Shown here: in pieces, positions 33,798 through 42,957 of the stretch | Layout: every line of letters begins with the position of its first letter | Numbering within the stretch: the stretch's first letter is position 1 | From: Planobispora longispora | Lineage (GTDB): Bacteria > Actinomycetota > Actinomycetes > Streptosporangiales > Streptosporangiaceae | NCBI RefSeq assembly: GCF_016863135.1 | Contig: NZ_BOOH01000012.1 | Coordinates: 124,001 to 188,000, forward strand | Length of the DNA: 64,000 bases | Direction: 5' to 3' | Made by a program: the position numbers and the translations under genes | The notes under the pieces: model-generated | What the model was told of the DNA's origin: nothing | Database searches by the model: none | Seen by the model: only the letters and a program-made list of their open reading frames with translations

Positions 33798-35800
33798 GCG
33801 ATCCTCTTCTTTCGCGTGGTCATGCGATTGCTTCCGGGAGTGGAGTTCCGCTCGTCGGCACCCTGGGTGATCCGGTCGAGCATGATCCCCAGCAGCACCG
33901 TGGCGACTCCGGCGGCGAAACCCATGCCGAAGTCGGAGCGCTGGGAGAAACCCGAGACGACGTCGTAGCCGAGGCCGCCCGCGCCGACCAGCCCGCCGAC
34001 CACGACCATGGCGAGCGTCATGACGATGCCCTGGTTGGCGGCGAGCAGGATGGCCCGGCGGGCCAGCGGGAGCCGTACCTTCCACAGCAGCTGCCGGTCG
34101 GTGGACCCGCAGGAGAGCGCCGCCTCGACCGCCGCCGGGGACACGTTCCTGATCCCGTCCTCCACCAGGCGGACGACCGGGGGGATGGCGTAGATCACCG
34201 AGGCGAAGATGGCGGTGAACCGGGTCGCGCCGAACAGCGCCAGCGCGGGCAGCAGGTAGACGAACGCGGGCATGGTCTGCGCGGCGTCGAGCAGCGGCCG
34301 CTGCACCGCGGCGAACCGGGGGGACCGGGCCGCGGCGATGCCCAGCAGCAGCCCGGCGATCAGGGTCAGCGCCACCGCCACGAGCACGGTGGTGAGCGTC
34401 TCCATGGTGTGCTGCCAGAGCCCGAGCGGGGCCGTGGCCAGCAGGCAGCCCACGGCGACGGCGGCGGGCCGGGGTCCGCCGGTCCGCCAGGCCACCGCGA
34501 GCACGACCGCCGAGACGAGCCACCAGGGTGAGCCGGTGAGCACGGACTGCAGCGGGTTGAGCAGCGCCTCCGTGGTGAGGTTCCGGACGGCGTCGGTGAA
34601 GCCGTACCACGAGAACTTGGCCCAGGCGACGGCCTCGTTCACCGGCCCGGCGAAGCGGAGCACCCACTCCTGCGGGAACTCCGCGGGCAGCGCGCGGCCC
34701 AGCGCGACGCCGCCCACGGCGAGCGCGCCCGCGACGATCCACCGGGTGCGGCCGGCGGTCTCGTACGGCGCCCGCGTCGCGGCCGACATGGTGATCCGGT
34801 CGAGCACCACGGCCATGACCACGATCGCGACGCCCGCCGGGAGCATCAGGCCCACGTTGGCCCGGGTGAGGCCCCGGATGATGTCCGAGCCGAGCCCGGG
34901 GGCGGCGATCAGCGCCGCGATCACCACCATGGACAGGGCCATCATGATCGTCTGGTTGACGGCCAGCCCGATGGTGGCGCGGGCCATCGGCAGCTGGACC
35001 TTGCGCAGGGTCTGCCACCGGGTCGCGCCCAGCGAGGTGGAGGCCTCGACGGCGGAGGCGGAGACCTGCTCGATGGCCAGCGCCGTGATGCGGATCGCCG
35101 GAGGGATCGAGTAGATCATGGTGGCCACCGCGGCTGAGGCGGGGCCGATCTGGAAGAACAGCACCATCGGCGCCAGGTAGGCGAAGGTCGGCATGATCTG
35201 CATGACGTCCAGGACCGGGGCCAGCAGGCGGCGCAGCCGCGGGGAGCGGCCCGCCCACACGCCCAGCGGCAGGCCGATGAGCAGGGAGAGCAGCACCGCC
35301 GTCAGCACCAGCGCGAGCGTGGCGACGCTCGCCTCCCACAGCCCCAGGACCCCGAACGAGCCGAACCCCAGCGCGGCCGTCAGGCCGATCCGCCGGCCGC
35401 CGGTCAGCCAGCCGAGCCCGGCCGCGACCCCGGTCAGGCCCGCCCACCCGGGAAGGCTCAGCACCAGGTGGAACACGTCGTAGAGGCCGCCGACGAACAG
35501 CCGCACGTAGTTGACGAAGAACAGGAAGAGGGGGCTCCGGTTGCGGTTGGCGTCCACCCAGGCCCGTAGGTCGTTGACGAGCTGGAACGGCGCGGCGTCG
35601 TCGTCGTGCGGGAGGGTCGCGGTGCCCCGGAAGGCGACGTAGGCGGCCACGGCCACGGCCGCCCCGGCGAGCGGGAGCGCCCAGCGCGGCAGCCCCGCGG
35701 AGCTCGCGGAGCCCGCGGAGCCCGCGGAGCCCGCGGAGCCCGGGGGAGCGCCGGGCGCCGCCTGCGCGGGCGGGGCAGGGGACGCCTGGGAGGTGGTCAC
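33794..35800 (-). CDS. Double-length betaine ABC permease (two fused ProW-like domains)
   Basis: A 668-residue membrane protein made of two ABC permease domains in one chain. The N-half has [37 protein letters not shown] and ALIAAPGLG; the C-half repeats the pattern as [37 protein letters not shown] and GLVGAGGLG. One chain could therefore form the whole pore. A short Gly-Ser-Ala run near residues 18-35 comes from a 9-bp DNA repeat. The GTG at 35800 overlaps the ATPase stop by 4 nt. The last residues overlap the first binding-protein ATG. Works with the ATPase and the two binding proteins. Confidence 0.9.
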   Translation of the reverse strand: MTTSQASPAPPAQAAPGAPPGSAGSAGSAGSASSAGLPRWALPLAGAAVAVAAYVAFRGTATLPHDDDAAPFQLVNDLRAWVDANRNRSPLFLFFVNYVRLFVGGLYDVFHLVLSLPGWAGLTGVAAGLGWLTGGRRIGLTAALGFGSFGVLGLWEASVATLALVLTAVLLSLLIGLPLGVWAGRSPRLRRLLAPVLDVMQIMPTFAYLAPMVLFFQIGPASAAVATMIYSIPPAIRITALAIEQVSASAVEASTSLGATRWQTLRKVQLPMARATIGLAVNQTIMMALSMVVIAALIAAPGLGSDIIRGLTRANVGLMLPAGVAIVVMAVVLDRITMSAATRAPYETAGRTRWIVAGALAVGGVALGRALPAEFPQEWVLRFAGPVNEAVAWAKFSWYGFTDAVRNLTTEALLNPLQSVLTGSPWWLVSAVVLAVAWRTGGPRPAAVAVGCLLATAPLGLWQHTMETLTTVLVAVALTLIAGLLLGIAAARSPRFAAVQRPLLDAAQTMPAFVYLLPALALFGATRFTAIFASVIYAIPPVVRLVEDGIRNVSPAAVEAALSCGSTDRQLLWKVRLPLARRAILLAANQGIVMTLAMVVVGGLVGAGGLGYDVVSGFSQRSDFGMGFAAGVATVLLGIMLDRITQGADERNSTPGSNRMTTRKKRIA
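35697..35741. repeat. Five 9-bp tandem repeats (GCGGAGCCC) in the permease gene
   Basis: Four exact and one variant copy (GCGGAGCTC first) encode the Gly-Ser-Ala linker near the permease N-terminus. The 9-bp phase keeps the frame, so slippage would change only linker length. Confidence 0.85.
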
Positions 35801-36831
35801 GATCCGGCTCCGGCCAGGGAGGCGAGGATGTCCCGGCGGTCGACCACGCCGAGCAGCTCGTCGTCCTCGACCACGCGGATGGGCGCGTCGGACTCCAGCG
35901 CGGCGGGGACGGCGTCGCGGATGATCGTCCGGGCGGGGAGCGCCGGGCCGTCGAGCCGCTCGTCCCCGCCGGGGGAGCGGCAGATCCAGCGGAGCGAGAG
36001 CACCTCGCTCCTGGGCACGTCCCTGACGAAGTCCGCCACGTACTCGTCGGCCGGGGCGCCGACCAGCTCCTCGGCGGTGCCGAGCTGGACGATCGCGCCC
36101 GCCCGCATGATCGCGATGCGCTCGCCCAGCTTGAGCGCCTCCGCCAGGTCGTGGGTGATGAACAGCATCGTCTTGCCCACCTCGCGGTGCAGGCGGACGA
36201 CCTCGGCCTGCATGTCGCGGCGGATCAGCGGGTCCAGCGCGCTGAACGGCTCGTCCAGGAGCAGCACGTCGGGGTCGGCGGCCAGGGCGCGGGCCAGCCC
36301 GACCCGCTGCCGCATGCCGCCGGAGAGCTGGTCGGGCCTGGCCTCGGCGTGGCCGTCCAGGCCGACGAGCGTGAGGATCTCCCGCGCCCGCTCGTGCCGC
36401 CTGGCCCGGGGGACGCCCTGGACCTCCAGGCCGTAGGCGACGTTGTCGACGACCTTGCGGTGCGGCAGCAGCCCGAAGTGCTGGAAGACCATGCTGACCC
36501 GGTGCCGCCGCAGGTCCCGCAGACGTGCGGGGGAGGCGGCGCACACGTCCTCGCCGGCGATCGAGATCTCCCCGGCGGTCGGCTCGATCAGCCGCGTCAG
36601 GCAGCGGACCAGGGTGGACTTGCCGCTGCCCGACAGGCCCATCACGACGAACACCTCGCCGGGCCGTACCGAGAAGCTCACATCCCTGACGGCGGCGACG
36701 CATCCGGTCCTGGCCCGGAGCGCGGCCGGGTCGAGCGCGGCGTCGGGGCTGCCGAGGACACGGTCGGCGCGGTGACCGAAGATCTTCCAGAGGCCGCGAA
36801 CCTCGATCGCGACGCCGTCGGATGAGGCCAC
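35797..36831 (-). CDS. Betaine/proline-type ABC ATPase with a C-terminal CBS-like segment
   Basis: A 344-residue ATPase of the ProV/OpuAA class. Walker A is GLSGSGKST, with signature [16 protein letters not shown], Walker [14 protein letters not shown] and THDLAEAL. The C-terminal 70 residues ([20 protein letters not shown], then [17 protein letters not shown]) look like a single CBS module, which in this family senses ionic strength; a usual member has two. GTG 36831 follows GGAGGG by 4-5 nt; a TTG 12 nt earlier is the alternative. It begins the operon ATPase-permease-two binding proteins-dehydrogenase, with 4-nt overlaps. Confidence 0.92.
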   Translation of the reverse strand: MASSDGVAIEVRGLWKIFGHRADRVLGSPDAALDPAALRARTGCVAAVRDVSFSVRPGEVFVVMGLSGSGKSTLVRCLTRLIEPTAGEISIAGEDVCAASPARLRDLRRHRVSMVFQHFGLLPHRKVVDNVAYGLEVQGVPRARRHERAREILTLVGLDGHAEARPDQLSGGMRQRVGLARALAADPDVLLLDEPFSALDPLIRRDMQAEVVRLHREVGKTMLFITHDLAEALKLGERIAIMRAGAIVQLGTAEELVGAPADEYVADFVRDVPRSEVLSLRWICRSPGGDERLDGPALPARTIIRDAVPAALESDAPIRVVEDDELLGVVDRRDILASLAGAGS

Positions 36832-37204
36832 TCTGCCCTCCAAGGCTCGACGCTCGGATGCAGTGAGGCTACGAGCGTATGCGGAACGATAAAGCGGAAA
36901 TATCAGGAATCACAACGTTGGAGCCCCGGGAGATAGCGGCGATTCCGCCGCGGTTACCCTCGGATCTCTGATATGGAACGGTGCAAACGGCCATAACGGT
37001 AAGTTAAATCCACTAAAACCGGATTCGGTCGCCCGAAATTTGATATTGCCTGCCAAATGGAACTCCAGGTTCTCGCCTCAGTTGTCACATCAGCGCCACT
37101 TTGGGTGGCTATGGTCGGTGGCCTCAACCGGTAGCGGTGTGCTCGAATTACCGTGATCCACGGCAATTCGGTCGGCGAGGTCATCCACCGAGAGGCAGCA
37201 TTCG
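36832..37204. other. Divergent control region between betaine operon and conservon 2
   Basis: No gene. This is one of the most AT-rich stretches in the window (for instance 36885-36920 and 37000-37060) and should hold two divergent promoters. It includes three AACGG-N4 direct repeats (36977-37003). Confidence 0.6.
36977..36999. repeat. Three AACGG direct repeats at 9-bp period
   Basis: AACGG occurs at 36977-36981, 36986-36990 and 36995-36999, exactly 9 bp apart, between the betaine ATPase gene and the second conservon kinase. Candidate activator or response-regulator site; the owner is unknown. Confidence 0.45.
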
Positions 37205-39949
37205 GTGAGTACAGGCAGAGCCCGGAAAACGGGCAACGGTCTGCGGCTGCGCAACTGGCGGGTGCGTTCCAGGCTGGTCGCGCTCATCCTGGTCCCCACC
37301 GCCGCCCTGGTCCTGCTCGCGGGCCTGCAGGTGGCGGCCTCGGTCAACGCCGCATCCGACTATCAACGCGTCAACGACCTGGCCCGGCTCTCGGACCGGA
37401 TCGGCGCGCTCACCCACGAACTGGCCGAAGAGCGCGACCGCACCGCCTGGTTCATCGCCCTGGGCCGCCCCGAGGACGTGGCGGAGGAGGTCCGCGACCA
37501 GATGGGCGCCGTGGACTCCACGGCCGCCCGCGTCCGCGACGGCGGCACCTTGATCGCCGGGGAGACGGCGGGCCGTACCGGGGACGAGATCCGGGCCGCG
37601 CTGGCCCGGCTGGACGACCTGGCGCCGCTGCGGCGGCAGGCGCTGGAGGAGAAACTGCTGCCCGACGCCGCGATCGACGCCTACACCCTCGTGATCGCCG
37701 ACCTCCTCTCCCTCCACGACGAGCTCGGCAAGGGCAGCTCCGACGACCTGCTGTTCGGCCGGTCGCTCACCCTGGACGCGCTCGCCCGGGCCAAGGAGAG
37801 CCTCTCCCTGCAGCGGGCCCTGCTGAGCGTGGTGCTGGTCGCCGGACGGTTCGAGCAGGAACAGATGGAGAGATTCCTCGGCGCCATCTCCTCCGAACGG
37901 AACGAGCGCGCGGCCTTCTCCGCGGAGGCCGGCCCCGAGGACCGGCGCTTCTTCGACGAGACCGTCAACGGCCACACCGCCGACCGCGCCGACTTCCTGC
38001 GGGAACTCGTCATGGTCCGGGCCGCCTCCGGCGCCTCCCTCAAAGGGCTGGACCTGTCCGAGGAGGACGACGCCCGGCAGTGGTACGAGGCGGTGTCGGT
38101 GACGATCGACCGGATGCGCGCCGTCGAACAGCGGCACGCCGAGGCGATCGTCACCCGCAGCCGGGAGCTCCGCGACGCCGAGCGGGACCGCGCCCTGGTG
38201 GTCGCCGGATCGGCCGCCGGACTGCTCCTGGCCATCCTGCTGATCACCACCGGGGTGGCGCGCTCGCTGGTCCGTCCGCTCCGGCGGCTGCGCCGGGAGG
38301 CGCTGGAGGTGGCCGGGAAACGGCTGCCGGCATACGTCCAGCAGGTACGGGAGTCACGCGACGGAGAGGCCCCCGCCGAGGTGCCCCCGATCGGGATCAT
38401 GTCGCGCGACGAGATCGGCGAGGTCGCGCGCGCCTTCGACGAGGTGCACCGGGAGGCCGTGCGGCTGGCGGGCGACGAGGCCAAGCTGCGCAAAACGATC
38501 AACGCGATGTTCGTCAACCTCTCCCGCCGGAGCCAGACCCTGGTCGAGCGCCAGCTCACCCTGGTCGAGCGGCTGGAGCGCGGCGAGCGAGACGACGACC
38601 GCCTGGCCGACCTGTTCAAGCTCGACCACCTGGCCACCCGCATGCGCCGCAACAGCGAGAGCCTGCTCGTCCTCGCCGGGCAGGAGGTGGTGCGGCGCTG
38701 GCGGCAGCCGGTCGAGATCATGGACGTCGTACGGGCCTCCCTGTCGGAGGTGGAGAACTACGACCGGGTGGTCACCCGCGTCCACGCCGAGGCGGCCGTG
38801 ACCGGCCCCGCCGTGAGCGACGTGGTCCACCTGCTCGCCGAACTGGTGGAGAACGCGATCGCCTTCTCCCCGGAGGAGAGCAAGGTCACGGTGTCCTGCG
38901 ACAGGACCGGCAACGGCATGATGATCTCGGTGACCGACCACGGGATCGGCATGTCCGCCGAGGAGATCGCCCAGGCCAACGCCCGCCTGGTCGCCCCACC
39001 GGCCGCCGACGCCGCCGCGGCCCGCCGCATGGGGCTGTTCGTGGTCGGCCGCCTGGCCCTCAAGCACGGCATCCGCGTCCAGCTCCGCCCCCAGGAGACG
39101 GGCCTGACCGCGATGGTCCTGCTCCCCGAGTCGCTCCTCGTCCCCCTCACCGGCCCGTCCTTCCCGCCGCCCCTCGCGCCGGGCTCGCCCTTCCCCTCGT
39201 CACCCGCCCCGGGCGCCACCGGCCCGTCCTTCCCGCCCCTCGCCCCGGGCGCCGCCGGGCAGACCGGACCCGTGCCCCTTCCGGCGGCGGCCGTACCGCC
39301 GCAGCCCAGACCGCCCGAGGTCACCGGGCCGAGTGCCTGGATCCCGCCCCTCCGCGAGGACCGGCTCCCCCCGGAGCACTCCGGCCCCTTCGACCGCTTC
39401 AACTTCACGACGCCCTCCCCGCAGGCGCCCCCCGAACGGTTCGACCGCTTCGCGATGGGCTCCCGGGAGCCCGCGGAGCCGGAACAGCCCCCGATCCCCC
39501 CGGAGAGAATCGAACCGCTGCCCGCGGTGGGCACCCCCGCGCTGGACAGCGAGGACGAATACCTGCCGATCTTCGCCTCGGTCGAGTCCGGCTGGTTCCG
39601 CACGGTCGATCGCATGTCGCCGCGGCCGCCCGACCCCTCCGGCCCCACCGGATCCGCCGTCCCGGACGAGCCCTCGGATCCCTGGACCTCCCCGGCGGAC
39701 AGCGGCTGGCAGGCCGCCAGTGTCGCGAGCGACCCCTCCTTCGTCGGACTGACCTCCGCCGGCCTGCCCCGCCGCACCCCCAAGGCCAACCTGGTCCCCG
39801 GCTCGGTGCCGCGCGCCACCCCGGCCCGCCCCGAGCCCCGCCCCGAACCCGCGATGCCGGTCTCGGCCGAGCGGGCGCGCAACCGGATGGCCGAGTTCCA
39901 GCAGGGCCTGCGCCGGGCGCGCGACGAACGCCCGAACCGGGAGATCTGA
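37205..39949 (+). CDS. Conservon 2 sensor kinase (NIT-domain, CvnA-like)
   Basis: A 914-residue membrane histidine kinase with the same order as the conservon 1 kinase: RNWRVRSRL entry, TM1 (about 23-45), a NIT-like extracellular domain, TM2 (about 335-358), HAMP, FKLDHLATRMRRNSES with His475, and HATPase_c (VHLLAELVENAIAFSP, DHGIGMSAEE). The tail is rich in Pro and ends with the three shared motifs (DEYLPIFASVESGWFR; SAGLPRRTPKANLVPG; SAERARNRMAEFQQGLRR). GTG 37205 follows GAGAGG. Only a DUF742 gene follows; no roadblock or GTPase gene accompanies it, so it either borrows partners from another conservon or works differently. Confidence 0.92.
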   Translation: MSTGRARKTGNGLRLRNWRVRSRLVALILVPTAALVLLAGLQVAASVNAASDYQRVNDLARLSDRIGALTHELAEERDRTAWFIALGRPEDVAEEVRDQMGAVDSTAARVRDGGTLIAGETAGRTGDEIRAALARLDDLAPLRRQALEEKLLPDAAIDAYTLVIADLLSLHDELGKGSSDDLLFGRSLTLDALARAKESLSLQRALLSVVLVAGRFEQEQMERFLGAISSERNERAAFSAEAGPEDRRFFDETVNGHTADRADFLRELVMVRAASGASLKGLDLSEEDDARQWYEAVSVTIDRMRAVEQRHAEAIVTRSRELRDAERDRALVVAGSAAGLLLAILLITTGVARSLVRPLRRLRREALEVAGKRLPAYVQQVRESRDGEAPAEVPPIGIMSRDEIGEVARAFDEVHREAVRLAGDEAKLRKTINAMFVNLSRRSQTLVERQLTLVERLERGERDDDRLADLFKLDHLATRMRRNSESLLVLAGQEVVRRWRQPVEIMDVVRASLSEVENYDRVVTRVHAEAAVTGPAVSDVVHLLAELVENAIAFSPEESKVTVSCDRTGNGMMISVTDHGIGMSAEEIAQANARLVAPPAADAAAARRMGLFVVGRLALKHGIRVQLRPQETGLTAMVLLPESLLVPLTGPSFPPPLAPGSPFPSSPAPGATGPSFPPLAPGAAGQTGPVPLPAAAVPPQPRPPEVTGPSAWIPPLREDRLPPEHSGPFDRFNFTTPSPQAPPERFDRFAMGSREPAEPEQPPIPPERIEPLPAVGTPALDSEDEYLPIFASVESGWFRTVDRMSPRPPDPSGPTGSAVPDEPSDPWTSPADSGWQAASVASDPSFVGLTSAGLPRRTPKANLVPGSVPRATPARPEPRPEPAMPVSAERARNRMAEFQQGLRRARDERPNREI

Positions 39950-39951
39950 AC

Positions 39952-40377
39952 ATGTCGGGCCCGCACTGGCACGACCCACCGGGTGAGGACGGCCACCACC
40001 ACACGCCCAAACACAGCCGCCCGCCGTACGGGGACGCGGCGGAAGAGAGCTCGCTGGTCCGGATGTACACCGTCACCGGCGGCCGGACCACCCCGCGCAA
40101 CCAGCTCGCCATCGAGGCGCTGGTCTCCTCCGCGACCTCCGGGATCCTGGGCATGTCCTTCACCCGCGAATACCGCGCGATCAGCGAGATGTGCCGCCAG
40201 GTCCGCTCGGTCGCCGAGATCTCCGCCCTCCTCGGCGTCCCGCTGAGCGTCGCCCGCGTCCTGGTCTCCGACATGGAGGCCGAGGGCCTGGTCCGGGTCT
40301 ACCACCCCCCGACCAGGGACAGCGGCCCCGCCTCCGACATCCTCGAACGCGTCCTCCACGGCCTGCGCCGCCTCTGA
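39952..40377 (+). CDS. Conservon 2 DUF742 protein (CvnC-like)
   Basis: A 141-residue DUF742 protein starting 2 nt after the kinase stop. It has a His-rich N-terminal extension (DGHHHTPKHSRPPYG) not seen in the other two DUF742 proteins here, then MYTVTGGRTTP and the core VRSVAEISALLGVPLSVARV. The His cluster could bind metal, though this is speculative. It is placed where a roadblock gene would normally follow the kinase, so the operon has the order A-C only. The next gene is convergent. Confidence 0.9.
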   Translation: MSGPHWHDPPGEDGHHHTPKHSRPPYGDAAEESSLVRMYTVTGGRTTPRNQLAIEALVSSATSGILGMSFTREYRAISEMCRQVRSVAEISALLGVPLSVARVLVSDMEAEGLVRVYHPPTRDSGPASDILERVLHGLRRL

Positions 40378-40509
40378 CCCCCTACGGTCCTGTACGGCGT
40401 TGTCGCCCCCGTGCGGTGGTGGGGTCTTCCGGGAAGGAGCTCAGGGCGGGCCGCCGTAGGCCCGACTGCGGGAACTGCCATCGGTCAGGCGGCAGAGGTG
40501 CGCCGGAGA

Positions 40510-41388
40510 TCAAGGCGGGCACGAGAGGATCGCATCCTTGATCAGAAGCCTGGCTTCCGGATGGTTTTGCACCAGCGCGAGACTGTGGTCCTCGCCGGGG
40601 ACGAGCACCAGCCGGCCCTGTTCGTCATGCCGCAGTTCGTCGAACAGGCTCCTGGCGTTTGCCGCGATGCCCGTATTGTCTTTCTCCGCGGCGATCCATA
40701 CGCCCGGCACGGCCAGGTGCGTATCGAGCGGCTGGATGGACCCGCCCGGCTCTTCTATGGACCGCAGCGGGGAGATGGCGATGACCGCGCACACGGGAAG
40801 CCGCACGGCCCCTTCGGCCGATCGGGCACCGGCCTCCTGCCCGGCGGCGACGGCGATGGGAGCGCCATAGGAGGTGCCCGCGACCGCAAGCCGTACGGCA
40901 CCGGCCTTCTTCAGCCAGTGCAGAGCATCGACGATGTCGGTCACGTAGCTGCCGACATCGGGCCTTCCCTCACTGGATCCCCCTCCGCGGCGGTCGGGAA
41001 TGAGGAACCGGGCACGCGTCTCAGCGGCGATTCCGTCGATCTCGGTCAGCCAGTCGCACAGGCTCTGGGTCGCGCCGTGGGAGAGAACCACACCGATCGA
41101 GGCGTCAGGGGGACCGAGCAGGGCCGCACCCAGGCGGACACCGTCCCGGGCTTTCAGGGTGACCCGTTCGGCGCCGGAGGGAACGGCATCGCATTGCTCA
41201 CTCAACGCGCTGTCCGGTGAGACCCTGGCAGGCCCGCCGGAACCGCATCCGGTAAGCCCGAGGATGACCGCGGCCAGAGACGACCCCAGAAGGCGGCGAG
41301 CCCGCCCACCGGATCCGCGGATGCTTCCGGCCTTCAGGTGACAGGACGCCGTCCCGGGATCCGTGGCGGGGTGTGGCCCTACCCCCAT
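40510..41388 (-). CDS. Lipoprotein alpha/beta hydrolase
   Basis: About 292 residues. A lipobox (VILGLTGCGSG) predicts export and lipid anchoring at the cell surface. The hydrolase core has VVLSHGATQSLCDW (oxyanion loop), the nucleophile elbow VAGTSYGAPIA with a catalytic Ser, IPDRRGGGSS, and a late PGEDHSLAL with the catalytic His, so the triad seems complete. The start is uncertain: ATG 41388 is chosen because it gives a normal lipoprotein signal; an ATG at 41436 would add 16 residues. Close to dienelactone-hydrolase or esterase types. Convergent with conservon 2, without evident partners. Confidence 0.8.
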   Translation of the reverse strand: MGVGPHPATDPGTASCHLKAGSIRGSGGRARRLLGSSLAAVILGLTGCGSGGPARVSPDSALSEQCDAVPSGAERVTLKARDGVRLGAALLGPPDASIGVVLSHGATQSLCDWLTEIDGIAAETRARFLIPDRRGGGSSEGRPDVGSYVTDIVDALHWLKKAGAVRLAVAGTSYGAPIAVAAGQEAGARSAEGAVRLPVCAVIAISPLRSIEEPGGSIQPLDTHLAVPGVWIAAEKDNTGIAANARSLFDELRHDEQGRLVLVPGEDHSLALVQNHPEARLLIKDAILSCPP

Positions 41389-41460
41389 GCGCCCATCTTG
41401 GGGAAACAAGGTCGCTCTGTCATATTCGGTGACCATATAACCGTTATGGGGGTTTTTCAA

Positions 41461-41939
41461 TTGACTCCTATCCGGCCTCGATGGTGACGAGCCGTCCGAA
41501 GACGGTGCGCAAGACGACTGGAGCCGGAATGGGTGCAGCTACGGCGGCTCGCCCTGAGCTCCTTCCCGACAGCGTGGCCGCAGGCGACGGCGCTCAGCCC
41601 TGAGCCGGACCCGCGCGTGCGCTTCAGCGGCGGCGAGCACCACGGTCGTCCGAGGCGGGGCCGCATCCATACGGCCCGCACCCGCTACGGCGAAGCGCCA
41701 GGAGTGCGGAGCGGGTGGATATTCCAGCCGGCGTAAAAAAGGACAGGACCCCGCACGCCCGCCAGGCCGGAGGCCTGAGAAACCAGAGCCCGACCCCGAC
41801 GGCCGGCTGGAATGGCCGCCCGCGGAGTGCGACCAAGACCATCCACAGAAGCTCCCACCACCACCCGCACAGCACGACCACGACCACCCACAGAAGCCCC
41901 CAGCCGGGCAACCGCGATCCACGCCCCGTACGGCAGGCG
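41461..41939. other. Gene-poor stretch with degraded-looking sequence
   Basis: No reading frame here is supported by codon use, domain content or a ribosome site. Minus-strand open frames encode Gly/Trp/Ser-rich low-complexity runs and are probably artefacts of G+C bias. A near-repeat CCACAGAAGCnCCCA occurs twice (about 41840 and 41890). It may be the remains of a lost gene. Confidence 0.5.
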
Positions 41940-42899
41940 TCAGGACTGGTCGAGCCACCAGCGGGCGGCGATGAGCTCGGCGACCAGGGGTTCGGTGAGC
42001 AGGGAGACGAGGGGGTCGTCATCGTGGCGGTAGCGGATGGCGGCCTTGGCGTCCGGGAGTTCGCCGCCGACGGTCAGGACGGTGGAGCCGCGCTCGCGGA
42101 TCCATTCCATGGCCTGCTCGTCGTAGCGGGAACCGGGGAAGAACAGGGCGCGGTAGTCGAGGGTCTTGGTGAGGTAGACGTCGACGTGGGACCAGTCGCC
42201 GGTCTCGCAGGCGGTGGCGGCGCGGCGGGGGCCCTCGCGGAACATCAGGGCGGACTGGTCGGCCGAGGACAGGCGTTCGGCGGGGGCGACGGTGTAGACG
42301 CCGTGCGGGCCGTCGAGCAGGTCGGAGGCGGCCTCCAGCCACTCGCCGCGCCGGTCCAGCAGGTCGGAGGTGGCCTCGGCGGTGCGGCGCAGCACCGCGG
42401 GCACACCGGTGGCGGCGCCGGTCAGGCGGTCGTGCAGGGCCAGGAGCAGCGCGGCCGTGTGCTGGAAGGTACGGCAGGCGACGCCGCCGCGTTCCTCGCC
42501 CGCGAGCATCGGGACGGTCAGGTCCGCGCCCTCGGTGATGGGCGATCCCGGCCGGTTGGTCAGGGCCAGCACGAACGCGCGGTCGCGGTAGCGGGCGACC
42601 GCGTCGAGGGTCTCGCGGCTGCCGCCGGTCGCGGAGATCGCGACGACGAGGGTGTCCGGGCCGGCCGGGTAGGAGGACGCGGCGGAGGCGTACTCGGCGA
42701 CCGCGTCGATCCCGGCGGCGCGCAGGCGGAGCGCGGCGACCCGGGCGGCGTAGCGGGAGCTGCCCATGCCGAGGAAGACCACCCGGCGGATCCCGGACGG
42801 CACGGCCGCGAGCGGGTCGCCGGTCTCCAGCGCCTCCGCCAGGGCGGCCAGCGCCTCCGGCTTGGCTTCCAGGTCGGCGTGGTACAGCTCGGGGTTCAC
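41940..42899 (-). CDS. SIS-domain sugar-phosphate isomerase/deaminase-like protein
   Basis: A 319-residue protein with two SIS domains, as in the isomerase half of GlmS and in AgaS. The first domain has VVFLGMGSSRYAARVAALRL and AISATGGSRETLDAVARY (phosphosugar pocket); the second has VYTVAPAERLSSADQSAL. There is no glutaminase domain. Likely role: isomerisation or deamination of an amino-sugar phosphate. GTG 42899 follows GAGGAG by 6 nt. It is next to a maltokinase/glucosamine-kinase-like gene on the same strand, 58 nt away, which could supply its phosphorylated substrate. Confidence 0.87.
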   Translation of the reverse strand: MNPELYHADLEAKPEALAALAEALETGDPLAAVPSGIRRVVFLGMGSSRYAARVAALRLRAAGIDAVAEYASAASSYPAGPDTLVVAISATGGSRETLDAVARYRDRAFVLALTNRPGSPITEGADLTVPMLAGEERGGVACRTFQHTAALLLALHDRLTGAATGVPAVLRRTAEATSDLLDRRGEWLEAASDLLDGPHGVYTVAPAERLSSADQSALMFREGPRRAATACETGDWSHVDVYLTKTLDYRALFFPGSRYDEQAMEWIRERGSTVLTVGGELPDAKAAIRYRHDDDPLVSLLTEPLVAELIAARWWLDQS

Positions 42900-42910
42900 G
42901 GTTCTCCTCG

Positions 42911-42937
42911 GTGGATCAGGTGGATCAGGTGGATCAA
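42911..42937. repeat. Three 9-bp tandem repeats (GTGGATCAG)
   Basis: Two exact and one variant copy (GTGGATCAA) fill the gap between the kinase stop and the SIS gene start. No function is evident. Confidence 0.7.
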
Positions 42938-42957
42938 GTGGTCGGGAGGGTCGGCGG

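Noticed and set aside
37153-39951. A 1074-codon frame reading into the DUF742 gene of conservon 2
   Set aside because: The part before 39952 is an out-of-frame shadow of the kinase gene; only the last 141 codons are real.
41539-42022. Overlapping minus-strand frames between the lipoprotein hydrolase and SIS genes
   Set aside because: Low-complexity Gly/Trp/Ser runs, no ribosome sites, and one overlaps the SIS gene.
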